The notes beneath the pieces were generated by a model. It was not told where the DNA came from and did no database searches. It saw nothing but the letters and a program-made list of their open reading frames with translations. From assembly GCF_023347535.1 (NCBI RefSeq), contig NZ_CP094473.1, positions 2,046,001 through 2,110,000 of the forward strand: 64,000 nucleotides of DNA. Direction: 5' to 3'. Position 1 is the stretch's first letter. Each line of letters starts with the position of its first letter. Shown one piece after another: positions 25,012 through 33,327 of the stretch. This DNA comes from Faecalibacterium sp. HTF-F. Its GTDB lineage: Bacteria; Bacillota; Clostridia; Oscillospirales; Ruminococcaceae. The translations under genes were made by a program, and so were the position numbers.

Positions 25012-27675
25012 TTATTCGCCCAGAGCCTTCTTGACGATGGCGCTGACAGCCGCCAGAGCCTCATCGATCTTGGTCTCGTCCTTCAGGCCGGCCATTGCAA
25101 AGTCCGGCTTGCCGCCGCCCTTGCCGCCAGCAATGGCAGCGATCTCCTTGACCAGAGCACCGGCCTTCAGGCCCTTTTCCTGTGCCTGCTTGCTCACAGT
25201 GACAGCCATAGTGATCTTGTCCTCAGCCTTGCCCACCAGAACCGCCACAGCGGGCTTCACAGCCTTGTCGCGGATGGTATCGCACATGCCGCGCAGGGTG
25301 TCGCCGGTGGTGCCGGTGAAGTATGCAGAAGCGATCTTCACGCCGCCGATCTCCTCGGCATTGTCAAACAGGCTGGTCACCTTGGAAGCGGCGACCTGTG
25401 CCTTGATCTCTTCCAGCTCCTTGGCCAGAGCCTTGTTCTCAGCCATCACGGCCTCAGCGCGGACGGGCAGAGCGGTCACGTTATTTGCCTTCAGGGTGTT
25501 TGCCACGGTATGCAGCATAGCCTCCTGCAGATTTGCACGGATCAGCAGGTTGCGGCCGGTGACAGCCTCGATGCGGCGGATGCCCGCAGCAACGGAGGCC
25601 TCGCTCACGATCTTGAAGCCGCCGATCTGGGCGGTGTTCTTCACGTGGGTGCCGCCGCAGAACTCGGTAGACCAGCCCTCGATGTCCACAACACGCACGA
25701 CCTTGCCGTACTTTTCGCCGAACAGAGCCATTGCACCCAGCTTCTTGGCTTCCTCAATGGGCATTTCCCGGACGGTGACGTTCATGGACTCGTAGATCTT
25801 GTCGTTCACGATCTTCTGCACGCGGGCCAGCTCCTCGGGAGTGACAGCGCTGAAGTGGGTAAAGTCGAAGTGAGTGATCTCTGCATCCTGATAGGAGCCT
25901 GCCTGATGCACATGGTCGCCCAGCACTTCACGCAGCGCTGCCTGCAGCAGATGGGTGGCGGTGTGGTTGCGGGCAATGGCCATGCGGTATTCCTTGTCCA
26001 CCTGAGCGTTCAGATGGTCGCCCACCTTCACGATGCCGCTCTCCAGCACGCAAGTATGGACGTAGTAGCCCTTGGGGGTCTTCTTCACATCCAGCACGCG
26101 CAGGCTGCAGTCAGCGCTGTTCAGCACGCCGTGATCCGCAGCCTGACCGCCCATCTCAGCGTAGAAGGGAGTCTTATCCAGAACCACCAGCACGCCATCC
26201 TTTGCTTCCTCATCGGTAGCAATGGCGTCGGTCAGGTTCTCCTCGTCGCTCAGGGCGACCACGACACCGGTGTCGTTCAGGGTCTCGTAGCCAGTAAAGA
26301 CGGTGGGCTCTGCATCCAGCGCACCGAACAGATCCTCGCTCCAGCCGGAGATGTTCTTCTTCAGGCGCTCCGCACGGGCACGCTCCTTCTGCTTGGTCAT
26401 TTCGGCGTGGAAGCCTTCCTCGTCGATCTCAATGCCTTGCTCCGCAGCGATCTCCTTGGTCAGATCCAGCGGGAAACCGAAGGTATCATTCAGCTTGAAC
26501 ACATCCAGGCCCTTCAGCAGATGCTCATGTGCCTTTTCCAGACCGTCGATCATGTTGTTCAGGATGTTCATGCCGGCATCAATGGTGCGGGCAAAGTTTG
26601 CCTCCTCGGTGCCGATGACCTTCTTGATATAAGCATCGTGCTCGCGCAGCTCGGGGTATGCGGTCTCGCTGGACTGGATGACAGTCTCCACCAGCTCCAC
26701 CAGGAACGGGCGAGTGATGCCCAGCATACGGCCATGGCGGGCAGCACGGCGCAGCAGGCGGCGCAGCACATAGCCGCGGCCCTCGTTGGAGGGCAGGATG
26801 CCGTCGGACACCATGAAGGTGCAGCTGCGGATGTGGTCGGTGATGACGCGGATGGAGATATCGGTCTTGGGGTCTTCGCCGTAGGTCTTGTTGGCGATGT
26901 GCTCCACATGATGCAGCACGCTCTGGACGGTATCCACCTCAAACAGGTTGCCCACGCCCTGCATCACGCAGGCCAGACGCTCCAGACCCATGCCGGTATC
27001 GATGTTGGGGCGTGCCAGACGCTCGTAGTGGCCCTTGCCGTCGGCGTCGAACTGGCTGAACACCAGATTCCAGATCTCCATATAGCGGTCGCAGTCGCAG
27101 CCCACGCCGCAGGTCGGCTTGCCGCAACCGTACTCGGGGCCGCGGTCAAAGTAGATCTCGGAGCAGGGGCCGCACGGGCCGGAGCCATGCTCCCAGAAGT
27201 TGTCTTCCTTGCCCAGACGCACCATGTGGTCGGGGGCGATGCCCACCTTCTTGGTCCAGATATCGTAAGCCTCGTCGTCCTCTTCGTACACAGAGATGTG
27301 CAGGCGGTCCTTCGGAATGGCCATCCACTCGTCGGAAGTCAGGAACTCCCATGCCCAGGGAATAACCTCTTCTTTGAAGTAATCCTGGAAGGAGAAGTTG
27401 CCCAGCATTTCAAAGAAGGTGCCGTGGCGGGCAGTGATGCCAACACGCTCGATATCCGGGGTGCGGATACACTTCTGGCAGGTGGTCACGCGGTGACGGG
27501 GCGGCTCTTCCTGAGCCAGAAACCACTTTTTCATAGGTGCCATGCCGCTGTTGATGAGCAGCAGGCTGGGGTCGTTCTTGGGCACCAGCGGGAAGCTGTC
27601 CAGACGCAGGTGGCCCTTGCTTTCAAAGAAGCTCAGGTACTTTTCACGCAGTTCATTCAAACCGGTCCATTGCAT
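25012..27675 (-). CDS. alaS: Alanyl-tRNA synthetase
   Basis: 887 residues from ATG 27675 (MQWTGLNELREKYLSFFESK), preceded by GAGGAGAG. Class II core: LINSGMAPMKKWF and RVTTCQKCIRTPDIERVG near the N-terminus. Editing domain: NHTATHLLQAALREVLGDHV and later FCGGTHVKNT. C-terminal DHHA1-like domain at the end (GGKGGGKPDFAMAG). Length and order fit AlaRS. The enzyme charges tRNA-Ala and edits Ser/Gly mischarging. A T-box leader upstream couples expression to uncharged tRNA-Ala. Confidence 0.98.
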   Translation of the reverse strand: MQWTGLNELREKYLSFFESKGHLRLDSFPLVPKNDPSLLLINSGMAPMKKWFLAQEEPPRHRVTTCQKCIRTPDIERVGITARHGTFFEMLGNFSFQDYFKEEVIPWAWEFLTSDEWMAIPKDRLHISVYEEDDEAYDIWTKKVGIAPDHMVRLGKEDNFWEHGSGPCGPCSEIYFDRGPEYGCGKPTCGVGCDCDRYMEIWNLVFSQFDADGKGHYERLARPNIDTGMGLERLACVMQGVGNLFEVDTVQSVLHHVEHIANKTYGEDPKTDISIRVITDHIRSCTFMVSDGILPSNEGRGYVLRRLLRRAARHGRMLGITRPFLVELVETVIQSSETAYPELREHDAYIKKVIGTEEANFARTIDAGMNILNNMIDGLEKAHEHLLKGLDVFKLNDTFGFPLDLTKEIAAEQGIEIDEEGFHAEMTKQKERARAERLKKNISGWSEDLFGALDAEPTVFTGYETLNDTGVVVALSDEENLTDAIATDEEAKDGVLVVLDKTPFYAEMGGQAADHGVLNSADCSLRVLDVKKTPKGYYVHTCVLESGIVKVGDHLNAQVDKEYRMAIARNHTATHLLQAALREVLGDHVHQAGSYQDAEITHFDFTHFSAVTPEELARVQKIVNDKIYESMNVTVREMPIEEAKKLGAMALFGEKYGKVVRVVDIEGWSTEFCGGTHVKNTAQIGGFKIVSEASVAAGIRRIEAVTGRNLLIRANLQEAMLHTVANTLKANNVTALPVRAEAVMAENKALAKELEEIKAQVAASKVTSLFDNAEEIGGVKIASAYFTGTTGDTLRGMCDTIRDKAVKPAVAVLVGKAEDKITMAVTVSKQAQEKGLKAGALVKEIAAIAGGKGGGKPDFAMAGLKDETKIDEALAAVSAIVKKALGE

Positions 27676-27752
27676 AGGTTTTCTCTCCTCGATTGTCCTT
27701 GGCGTTTGCACGTCAGATTTATGATTATGGCAGACGGGGCGGGTGGGCGCAG

Positions 27753-28047
27753 AAAACAAAAAACAGCCCCATCCCAAAAGGGACGAGGCTGCCTGTAAAC
27801 TGCTCCGTGGTACCACCCAAATTGCAAAGGATAAAATGTGTCCCCTGCCGCTTTCGGCGCGTTAACGCTGCGCTGCGTCCGACTTGTGTCGCCGGAAGCT
27901 CCGGGGCGGCACAAAATGGAACCGACCGGAACGCCTTGCAGCTGGAAGCGCTCTCTCTGAACGGCGGTGTACATTTCTGACCCCATCATTGCCATCTGTC
28001 ATAATATTCATGCACATGCGGAAAGCACACAGTTCTTTCCACGTACA
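27753..28047 (-). promoter_or_regulatory. T-box riboswitch upstream of alaS
   Basis: The minus-strand leader contains the T-box antiterminator core GGGTGGTACCACGG (27805-27818). It is followed by a terminator hairpin with arms 27764-27775 and 27780-27791 and a run of T. An AGAGAGC motif typical of stem I occurs near 27950. Uncharged tRNA pairs with the TGG of the T-box and stabilises antitermination. The downstream gene implies tRNA-Ala; I did not assign the specifier codon with certainty. Confidence 0.92.
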
Positions 28048-28052
28048 GTTAA

Positions 28053-28080
28053 ATTATAGCATGAGCCGGGCGTTTGTCAA
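28053..28080 (-). promoter_or_regulatory. alaS promoter
   Basis: Consensus TTGACA (28075-28080) and TATAAT (28053-28058) with a 16-bp spacer and TG one base before the -10. It starts the long T-box leader. Confidence 0.9.
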
Positions 28081-28112
28081 CGGGTTTGGACAAAATTTTC
28101 AGTCTGCTGTGC

Positions 28113-28141
28113 TTGACGCAGCGTGCCTGTTCCGCTACAAT
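28113..28141 (+). promoter_or_regulatory. Promoter of RluA-family gene
   Basis: TTGACG (28113-28118), 17 bp, TACAAT (28136-28141), divergent from the alaS promoter and about 48 bp ahead of the GTG start. Confidence 0.75.
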
Positions 28142-28189
28142 AAAAATATTGAAAGCACATTCTTATTTTATAATAGAGAGGAATATTCC

Positions 28190-29140
28190 GTGAAGATTTT
28201 AAAAGTAAAGTGTCTTGCCCCCACCCGGCTGGACAACTATCTGACCCAGCAGTACCCCGCCCTGACCCCGGGCCGCCTGAACAAGGCCCTGCGGGAGAAC
28301 AAGATCAAGCTGAACGGCAAAAAGCAGCCGCTTTCCACCCGCGTGATGGCCGGTGACGAGATCAAGCTGTTCATTCTGGATGAAGTTCTGGATGCGGACC
28401 GCCGTGTGGAAGGCCCGGCGTGGAAGAACGCCCGCGGCCCGGCACAGGTGGTGTATGACTGCCCGCAGATCATCATTGTGAACAAGCCCGCCGGTCTTGC
28501 CGTGGACGGCCCGGAGGACGACACGCTGCTGAACCGCACCCTGCTCTACCTGAACCAGCAGGGCGAGTACAAGGAGAACGACCTGTACACTCCGGCGCTG
28601 TGCCACCGGCTGGACACCGGCACCAGCGGCCTTGTCATCGTTGCCAAGACCCCGGAGGCCGAAGAGCTGTTCCTTGCAGCCATCAAGAACCGCGAAGTGA
28701 AAAAGACCTACCTCTGCGTCACCTTCGGCCGTCCGACCCCGCCGGATGCCACTCTGGGCGGCTATCTGCTTAAGGACGCCGACCGCGGCATCGTGAAGAT
28801 CGTGGAGGACAAGCAGCCCGGTGCCAGGGACGTGGAGACCCGGTACGAGACCATCGCCGTCTCCGGTCGTCTGGCCCTGCTGAAAGTGCAGCTGATCACC
28901 GGCCGCACCCATCAGATCCGCGCCCACATGGCCAGCATCGGCTGTCCCATTCTGGGCGACAGCAAATACGGCAACAACACCGCCAACCGTGAGCTGAAAC
29001 TCAAGTATCAGGCCCTGTGCGCATGGGAACTGACTATGCCCCACTTCAACCAGCCGGACTTTGCCTTCCTCAGCGGCAAGACCTTCCACGCCCCCAAACC
29101 ATGGTATTACAATCAGGTGCTGGACGGCACGCTGAAATAA
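28190..29140 (+). CDS. RluA-family RNA pseudouridine synthase
   Basis: 316 residues from GTG 28190, which follows AGAGAGGA; frames open further upstream run through the promoter and are excluded. An S4-like N-terminal segment (TRLDNYLTQQ through LNGKKQPL) precedes the catalytic domain with the signature HRLDTGTSGLVIVAKT, whose Asp is the nucleophile. The end has GRTHQIRAHMASIGCPILGD, typical of the family. Such enzymes convert uridines to pseudouridine in rRNA or tRNA. The exact site (RluC/RluD/other) cannot be inferred. It is monocistronic, between its own promoter and a terminator. Confidence 0.94.
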   Translation: MKILKVKCLAPTRLDNYLTQQYPALTPGRLNKALRENKIKLNGKKQPLSTRVMAGDEIKLFILDEVLDADRRVEGPAWKNARGPAQVVYDCPQIIIVNKPAGLAVDGPEDDTLLNRTLLYLNQQGEYKENDLYTPALCHRLDTGTSGLVIVAKTPEAEELFLAAIKNREVKKTYLCVTFGRPTPPDATLGGYLLKDADRGIVKIVEDKQPGARDVETRYETIAVSGRLALLKVQLITGRTHQIRAHMASIGCPILGDSKYGNNTANRELKLKYQALCAWELTMPHFNQPDFAFLSGKTFHAPKPWYYNQVLDGTLK

Positions 29141-29152
29141 GCCCTTTGCACC

Positions 29153-29194
29153 AAAAAAGATGACCCGGAGCGGCAGGCCCCGGGTCATCTTTTT
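29153..29194. terminator. Bidirectional terminator between convergent genes
   Basis: AAAAAAGATGACCCGG (29153-29168) pairs with CCGGGTCATCTTTTT (29180-29194). A and T tracts flank both sides, so it ends both the pseudouridine synthase gene and the facing peptidase gene. Confidence 0.92.
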
Positions 29195-29204
29195 GTTTTG
29201 CGTT

Positions 29205-30230
29205 TTAGTGGAAGAGGCTTTCAAGCCAGCCCAACGTGGACTCGGTCGCACTGGTAAACGAATCCTGAACTTCCTGAATGCTGTCCAGCAGCTTGGCACC
29301 CTCGGTATCTTTTACCGACCAGTAGGTTCCGGTGCTTGCAGAACCATCCGAAACCGTAAAGTCGCTGGTGAAGCAGAGGTTATCGCCATTGGAGTCGGTC
29401 ACGATCACCATGTAAGTGTAGCTGCCTGCAGGCAGTTCGCCAAAACGAATCTCGCTGTCCAGCGTCTTGAAGGAAAAGCCTGCCGCATTGGGCGATGCCT
29501 GCGCCGTGACCACAGTCTGGTCATTTTCATCCAGCACTGCCACCTGAACATCGGTCAGCGTCATACCCAGTGCAGCGTTCGCGGTACCGGTCATAGCCAT
29601 GCCCTTGCCTGCATGGATGTTGATGGGATAACTCATACCCTCCAGCCGCAGGCTGTCCGGCGAGGACGCAACCGCGTTGTGATCGGATGCCACGTACCAA
29701 TAGCAGGAAGAGCCGTTGATCGAAACACTGGAATTTTCCAGCGGGATACGGCCGGAAGAAATATTCCCTGCCGGGTCGGAGCAGTAGAAAGTACCATTGG
29801 TGTAATCGGTCAGCAGCAGCGCATGGGGCTGTCTGCGGTCATACAGCACAATGCCCTCCGGATGCTGCGACAGCAGGGTAATGAGGGTCTGGATCTTTTC
29901 CTGTTTGCGGGAAGGCAGGGTTCCGTAGCCCACCTGCATTTCCTTATATGTAAAGCTGTGTGAGAGACCGTTGGCCCATGCCGTGGAGCGTACGCTGTTT
30001 TCTGTCACAGCGGTCCAATCCGTCAGACCATCAAGATACGCCCGGCGGCGCAGCATCATGGCTGCGGATGCCAGCGTGCAGGTGCCGCCGCGGCTCTGCT
30101 TGAAATAGAAGCCCGCGTCCACATTCAGGTCCACTGCCAGAGCAGCAGGCAGGCAGGTGAGCATTACCACCAGCGTCAGCACAAGGCTCAGCAGTTTTTT
30201 GCGAAAATGGGACGATGCAGCGGTATTCAC
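29205..30230 (-). CDS. Secreted C39-like cysteine peptidase-fold protein
   Basis: 341 residues from GTG 30230, which follows AAAGGAG; a TTG 27 bases earlier is less likely. A signal peptide is visible: basic FRKK, then LLSLVLTLVVMLTCLPA ending ALA, so the protein is exported. The mature part begins with a GGTCTLASAAMML block placing a Cys on a helix, and later HALLLTDYTNGTFYCSDP, the usual Cys and His/Asp placement of C39-like/papain-fold peptidases. The C-terminal part is beta-rich (about 180-320) and may be Ig-like. A strong promoter lies upstream. Peptidase activity is not certain. Confidence 0.8.
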   Translation of the reverse strand: MNTAASSHFRKKLLSLVLTLVVMLTCLPAALAVDLNVDAGFYFKQSRGGTCTLASAAMMLRRRAYLDGLTDWTAVTENSVRSTAWANGLSHSFTYKEMQVGYGTLPSRKQEKIQTLITLLSQHPEGIVLYDRRQPHALLLTDYTNGTFYCSDPAGNISSGRIPLENSSVSINGSSCYWYVASDHNAVASSPDSLRLEGMSYPINIHAGKGMAMTGTANAALGMTLTDVQVAVLDENDQTVVTAQASPNAAGFSFKTLDSEIRFGELPAGSYTYMVIVTDSNGDNLCFTSDFTVSDGSASTGTYWSVKDTEGAKLLDSIQEVQDSFTSATESTLGWLESLFH

Positions 30231-30279
30231 GGTCGATTCTCCTTTCAGCTTCTGCAATTCCTGTTATCTACCGCTATAA

Positions 30280-30308
30280 AGTATACCAGCCTGTTACCAT
30301 TTTGTAAA
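30280..30308 (-). promoter_or_regulatory. Promoter of secreted peptidase gene
   Basis: TTTACA (30303-30308), 17 bp, TATACT (30280-30285), about 50 bp before the GTG start. Confidence 0.75.
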
Positions 30309-30506
30309 CGTTTATGAAGCGTTTTTCTCAATATCAACACGTTTGGGCAGATTTTGTTAGAGAGAATGCATAGTTTCCAGAGCGATATTCTACATTTCCG
30401 ACAAAAAAATCAGCCTGTAAAAAGAATGCGGGAAAAATTTTTTCAGCGCAAATCTACCAGGTTACTCTGATTTTCCCAGACGATCCCGGTAGTCCTTCCG
30501 AATCCT

Positions 30507-30614
30507 TTATGCCAGTCGTCGCAGATATTCGATCAAAGCAGGCATACCTGCGATCGACCAGATAAAATCGTTGGCATTGTGGTCAAAATTGTGGTCAAAA
30601 CCAAATGAGGCCAG
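30507..30614 (-). pseudogene. Possible truncated 3' coding remnant at left end of island 2
   Basis: A minus-strand frame reads LASFGFDHNFDHNANDFIWS and then continues to TAA at 30507-30509. The repeated TTTGACCACAAT encodes FDHN twice. It has no start and lies just downstream of the serine recombinase terminator. It could be the end of an older integrase or host gene cut by insertion. The rest of 30258-30661 holds only the promoter above and the terminator hairpin. Confidence 0.3.
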
Positions 30615-30623
30615 CCTATAAAC

Positions 30624-30663
30624 AAAAAAATCCAACGATTTCTAATGTGAAATCGTTGGATTT
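30624..30663 (-). terminator. Terminator of serine recombinase 2
   Basis: Arms AAATCCAACGATTTC (30628-30642) and GAAATCGTTGGATTT (30649-30663) with a 6-nt loop, followed on the minus strand by seven T. It starts immediately at the recombinase stop codon. Confidence 0.85.
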
Positions 30664-32143
30664 ATGGTCCAGCAGAGCTGGACAAATCCGAACTTTTTTC
30701 CTCCGCTGAGTCAGCGGTCAAAGTGTCCTCAAGCCGGACAGTTTGGGTGCCATCCTTGTAGTTGAACGTGAGCAGCATCCGGTCATCGTACAGGAAAATG
30801 GCATTGACAAAAATTTCAATCAACGCTTTTCGTTGCTTTTTCTGCGAAATATCGAACCTTCTAAATTTCATCAGCCAGAACCGGATGAAATCCTCATTGA
30901 AGCTAGGCTTCTTCAATTTTTCATCTGCGATTTTTGCAGTCAGCTCATCCTTTTGGATTTCCAGAGCTTCCAGACGCTCTTTCGTTGTCCGGGTGTACAA
31001 GCCGTCCTCGATAGCCTTCATCAGGTTGTCCAGCTTTTTGTTGACCTCTCGCAGTTGCTTTTCCAGCAGCGGGATCGTGGTGTTCTCCTGATTCTGGACA
31101 TCCATGACCAGTTGAACGATCTTGTCGATCACCGCATCGTCCTGAATCAGCTTCATGGTCTCCCGAACAACCAGATCTTCCAGCCAGTCCTTCTGCACGG
31201 TCTTTTTGTTGCAGCCCTTACGCCGCTTGACGTTGGCGCATTTATAATAATAGTAGGTGCGTCCGGTGGCACTGGTTCCGCTTTCGCCGAACATCAGCGC
31301 ACCACACTTGCCGCAGAACAGCTTGGTGGTCAGCAGATATTCCTCGTCTGCCTTGCCACAGGCAGGGGCACGCTTGTTCTTATCCAGACGCTTCTGCACC
31401 CGGTCAAACAGGTCTTTCGGAACAATAACCGGAATTGCATCCGGCACAACGATATCCCGGAAAGACAGTTCGCCAATGTATCGACGGTTCTTCAGCATGG
31501 TATTTACGCTGCTGTGGGTCATTTTACCGCCCAGCATATTGTGGACACCCTTGTCGTTGAGGAAGTTTACGATTTCCACCATCTTATCGCCGTTGTCATA
31601 CCGCTGAAATGCTTCCAGCACCAGCGGAGCGGTCAGCGGGTCAAGATGATAAAACTTGTCATCGTCGATTTTATAGCCGATGGTTCCCGTACCGCCAGTG
31701 CACTTACCCTTCAGGGCGTTCTCGGTCTGACCACGAATCACTTTTTCGGACAGCTCTGCCGAATAGTATTCTGCCATGCCTTCCAGCAGCGTTTCCACCA
31801 GAATGCCCTGTGAGCCCTCGGCAATGGGTTCCATAACAGAAATCAGATGGACACCGTTCTTTTTCAGGATCATCTTGTAGTTTGCACTATCAAAACGATT
31901 CCGGGCAAAGCGGTCAAATTTCCAGACGAGAACAACATCAAACAGCTTCTTGCCGCTGTCTTTGATCATCTGCTGGAACTCCGGGCGATTGTCCGTTTTG
32001 GCAGAGAATGCACGGTCAATGTAGTGCTTGATGACCGTGATACCGTTCTTTTCCGCATAAGCCGTGCATTCCCGAATCTGGCCTTCGATGGATTCTTCGC
32101 GCTGGTTATCGCTGGAATAGCGGGCGTAAATTACGGAGGTCAT
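30662..32143 (-). CDS. Serine recombinase (resolvase/integrase type)
   Basis: 493 residues. The resolvase domain starts VIYARYSSDNQREESIEGQI with the nucleophilic Ser, then DVVLVWKFDRFARN. The recombinase domain has GYKIDDDKFYHLDP and MLKNRRYIGEL. A zinc ribbon (FCGKCGALM with CANVKRRKGCNK) and a coiled coil follow. The ATG has AAGGAAGTGAG upstream. It is the outermost gene on the left of island 2, so it probably moves that island. Unlike the recombinase at 18436, it is transcribed inward-out toward the boundary. Confidence 0.94.
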   Translation of the reverse strand: MTSVIYARYSSDNQREESIEGQIRECTAYAEKNGITVIKHYIDRAFSAKTDNRPEFQQMIKDSGKKLFDVVLVWKFDRFARNRFDSANYKMILKKNGVHLISVMEPIAEGSQGILVETLLEGMAEYYSAELSEKVIRGQTENALKGKCTGGTGTIGYKIDDDKFYHLDPLTAPLVLEAFQRYDNGDKMVEIVNFLNDKGVHNMLGGKMTHSSVNTMLKNRRYIGELSFRDIVVPDAIPVIVPKDLFDRVQKRLDKNKRAPACGKADEEYLLTTKLFCGKCGALMFGESGTSATGRTYYYYKCANVKRRKGCNKKTVQKDWLEDLVVRETMKLIQDDAVIDKIVQLVMDVQNQENTTIPLLEKQLREVNKKLDNLMKAIEDGLYTRTTKERLEALEIQKDELTAKIADEKLKKPSFNEDFIRFWLMKFRRFDISQKKQRKALIEIFVNAIFLYDDRMLLTFNYKDGTQTVRLEDTLTADSAEEKSSDLSSSAGP

Positions 32144-32161
32144 AGACTCACTTCCTTTTCC

Positions 32162-32701
32162 TTATCGAACAGACGGGTAGCTTTTTGCATATTTGTAAAT
32201 CTGCCGTGCACAGTCAAGGCTCATTTTGCTGGAATCGTTGTGTTTGAGCCATGCATTCACATTGCCCGGATTCAGCTTCAAGTCTGTGTAAAGGCGATAA
32301 TTCGTCAGTTTCTTTTTTTGCTGAAGTTCCAACACCCGGCGATGAATCAGTTCTTTCGTGTCATTGTCTGCAAGGGCGGCATCCCGTACCGAACAATAGC
32401 TGCGCCAAACCTTCAAATAGCCTTCCGGCAGTTCTGATGATTGCTTTTCAAGAAGCACCAGCATTTGCTCCAGCGAATAGAGATTAGAAAGTTTCTCATA
32501 TTCCGCAGCAATCGTGCTGTTTGCGGTGTAGCGGAGCAGCAGTTCTACTTTATTAAAGGCCAGCGCATAGAGGAAGAGCGGTTCTTTCAGGCGGGGATTT
32601 TCTGCCATGCAATCTGCCAACTTATGGACACTTGCCGTCTGCACCCCGGAAAGCTCTGCCACATACTGCTTCAAGAAACCCTCAAATGTCAGCTTTCGCA
32701 T
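32162..32701 (-). CDS. Partner of nucleotidyltransferase, helical protein with DNA-binding-like C-terminus
   Basis: 179 residues from the ATG at 32701 (MRKLTFEGFLKQYV). It is all-helical. The C-terminal 60 residues (KKKLTNYRLYTDLKLNPGNV, then NAWLKHNDSSKMSLDCARQI) look like a Xre-type helix-turn-helix. The start overlaps the nucleotidyltransferase gene by 13 bp, so the two are translationally coupled. By analogy with AbiE/MNT-type pairs it may be the regulator-antitoxin or the substrate partner; this is inferred from organisation only. It lies 18 bp before the serine recombinase gene. Confidence 0.75.
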   Translation of the reverse strand: MRKLTFEGFLKQYVAELSGVQTASVHKLADCMAENPRLKEPLFLYALAFNKVELLLRYTANSTIAAEYEKLSNLYSLEQMLVLLEKQSSELPEGYLKVWRSYCSVRDAALADNDTKELIHRRVLELQQKKKLTNYRLYTDLKLNPGNVNAWLKHNDSSKMSLDCARQIYKYAKSYPSVR

Positions 32702-33228
32702 GGTCTCCACCTCTCCACATACTCCTGATAACGGATATAAAAATCCCGATACCGCCAATCGTTCAAGATGCTGGCTTTCAGTTCATCTTCATCCGTTGCA
32801 AGGTGTTCCAGCAAGTCCCAATCCAAAGAGTTCCGCACAGCTTCGCTCTCTACGTCTGCCTTGTCAGTATCCCGGAACGAGCAGAGCTTTGCAATCACCA
32901 AATCCTCCAGACTGGGTGTGTAGAACTGTACCTTTGTTCCACCAAAGGGCAGCGGCTGAAGCCGGTCTTGGAAGTTATACGGGAAATTGTCGATGTAGGC
33001 TTCCACATCGGTGTTGATGTCGTACTTGCCAAGCAAACTGTACAGTTCTTTCGGAACACTCAAGGCATCAATGTCATGGGTAGCGCGGGTCAACTTACCC
33101 AGCAAAATGAACGCACTGCCACCCACGATCACCATCTGATAGCGGTCGTTGTTGTCGATCATCAGGTCGGCATCTTCGTCCAGACGTTCCAGACGCTTGC
33201 GGAGGTCATCTAAGATCATCTTTCCCAT
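32689..33228 (-). CDS. Nucleotidyltransferase-fold protein, putative toxin-antitoxin component
   Basis: 179 residues. The MVIVGGSAFILLGKLTRATH segment followed by DIDAL gives the GG-S and DxD pattern of minimal nucleotidyltransferases (DUF6036/AbiEii-like). PSLEDLVIAKLCSF further on matches the helical block of this group. Such proteins often act as toxins that modify tRNA 3' ends or as partners neutralising them. The ATG follows AAAGG. The gene overlaps its downstream partner by 13 bp and follows hsdR at 99 bp. Function as a TA or abortive infection module inside a restriction island is plausible, not shown. Confidence 0.82.
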   Translation of the reverse strand: MGKMILDDLRKRLERLDEDADLMIDNNDRYQMVIVGGSAFILLGKLTRATHDIDALSVPKELYSLLGKYDINTDVEAYIDNFPYNFQDRLQPLPFGGTKVQFYTPSLEDLVIAKLCSFRDTDKADVESEAVRNSLDWDLLEHLATDEDELKASILNDWRYRDFYIRYQEYVERWRPCES

Positions 33229-33327
33229 AAAACAGCCTTTCTTATTTTAAATAATAGTATTTTCTAAAATCATTTTACAGAAAAGGAATCCGATTGTCAA
33301 GCACAAATCAACGACATTTCATACAAT

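Noticed and set aside
24844..27798. 984-codon open frame on the plus strand
   Set aside because: It is antisense to alaS, whose domains are unmistakable; long antisense frames arise from GC-rich codon bias.
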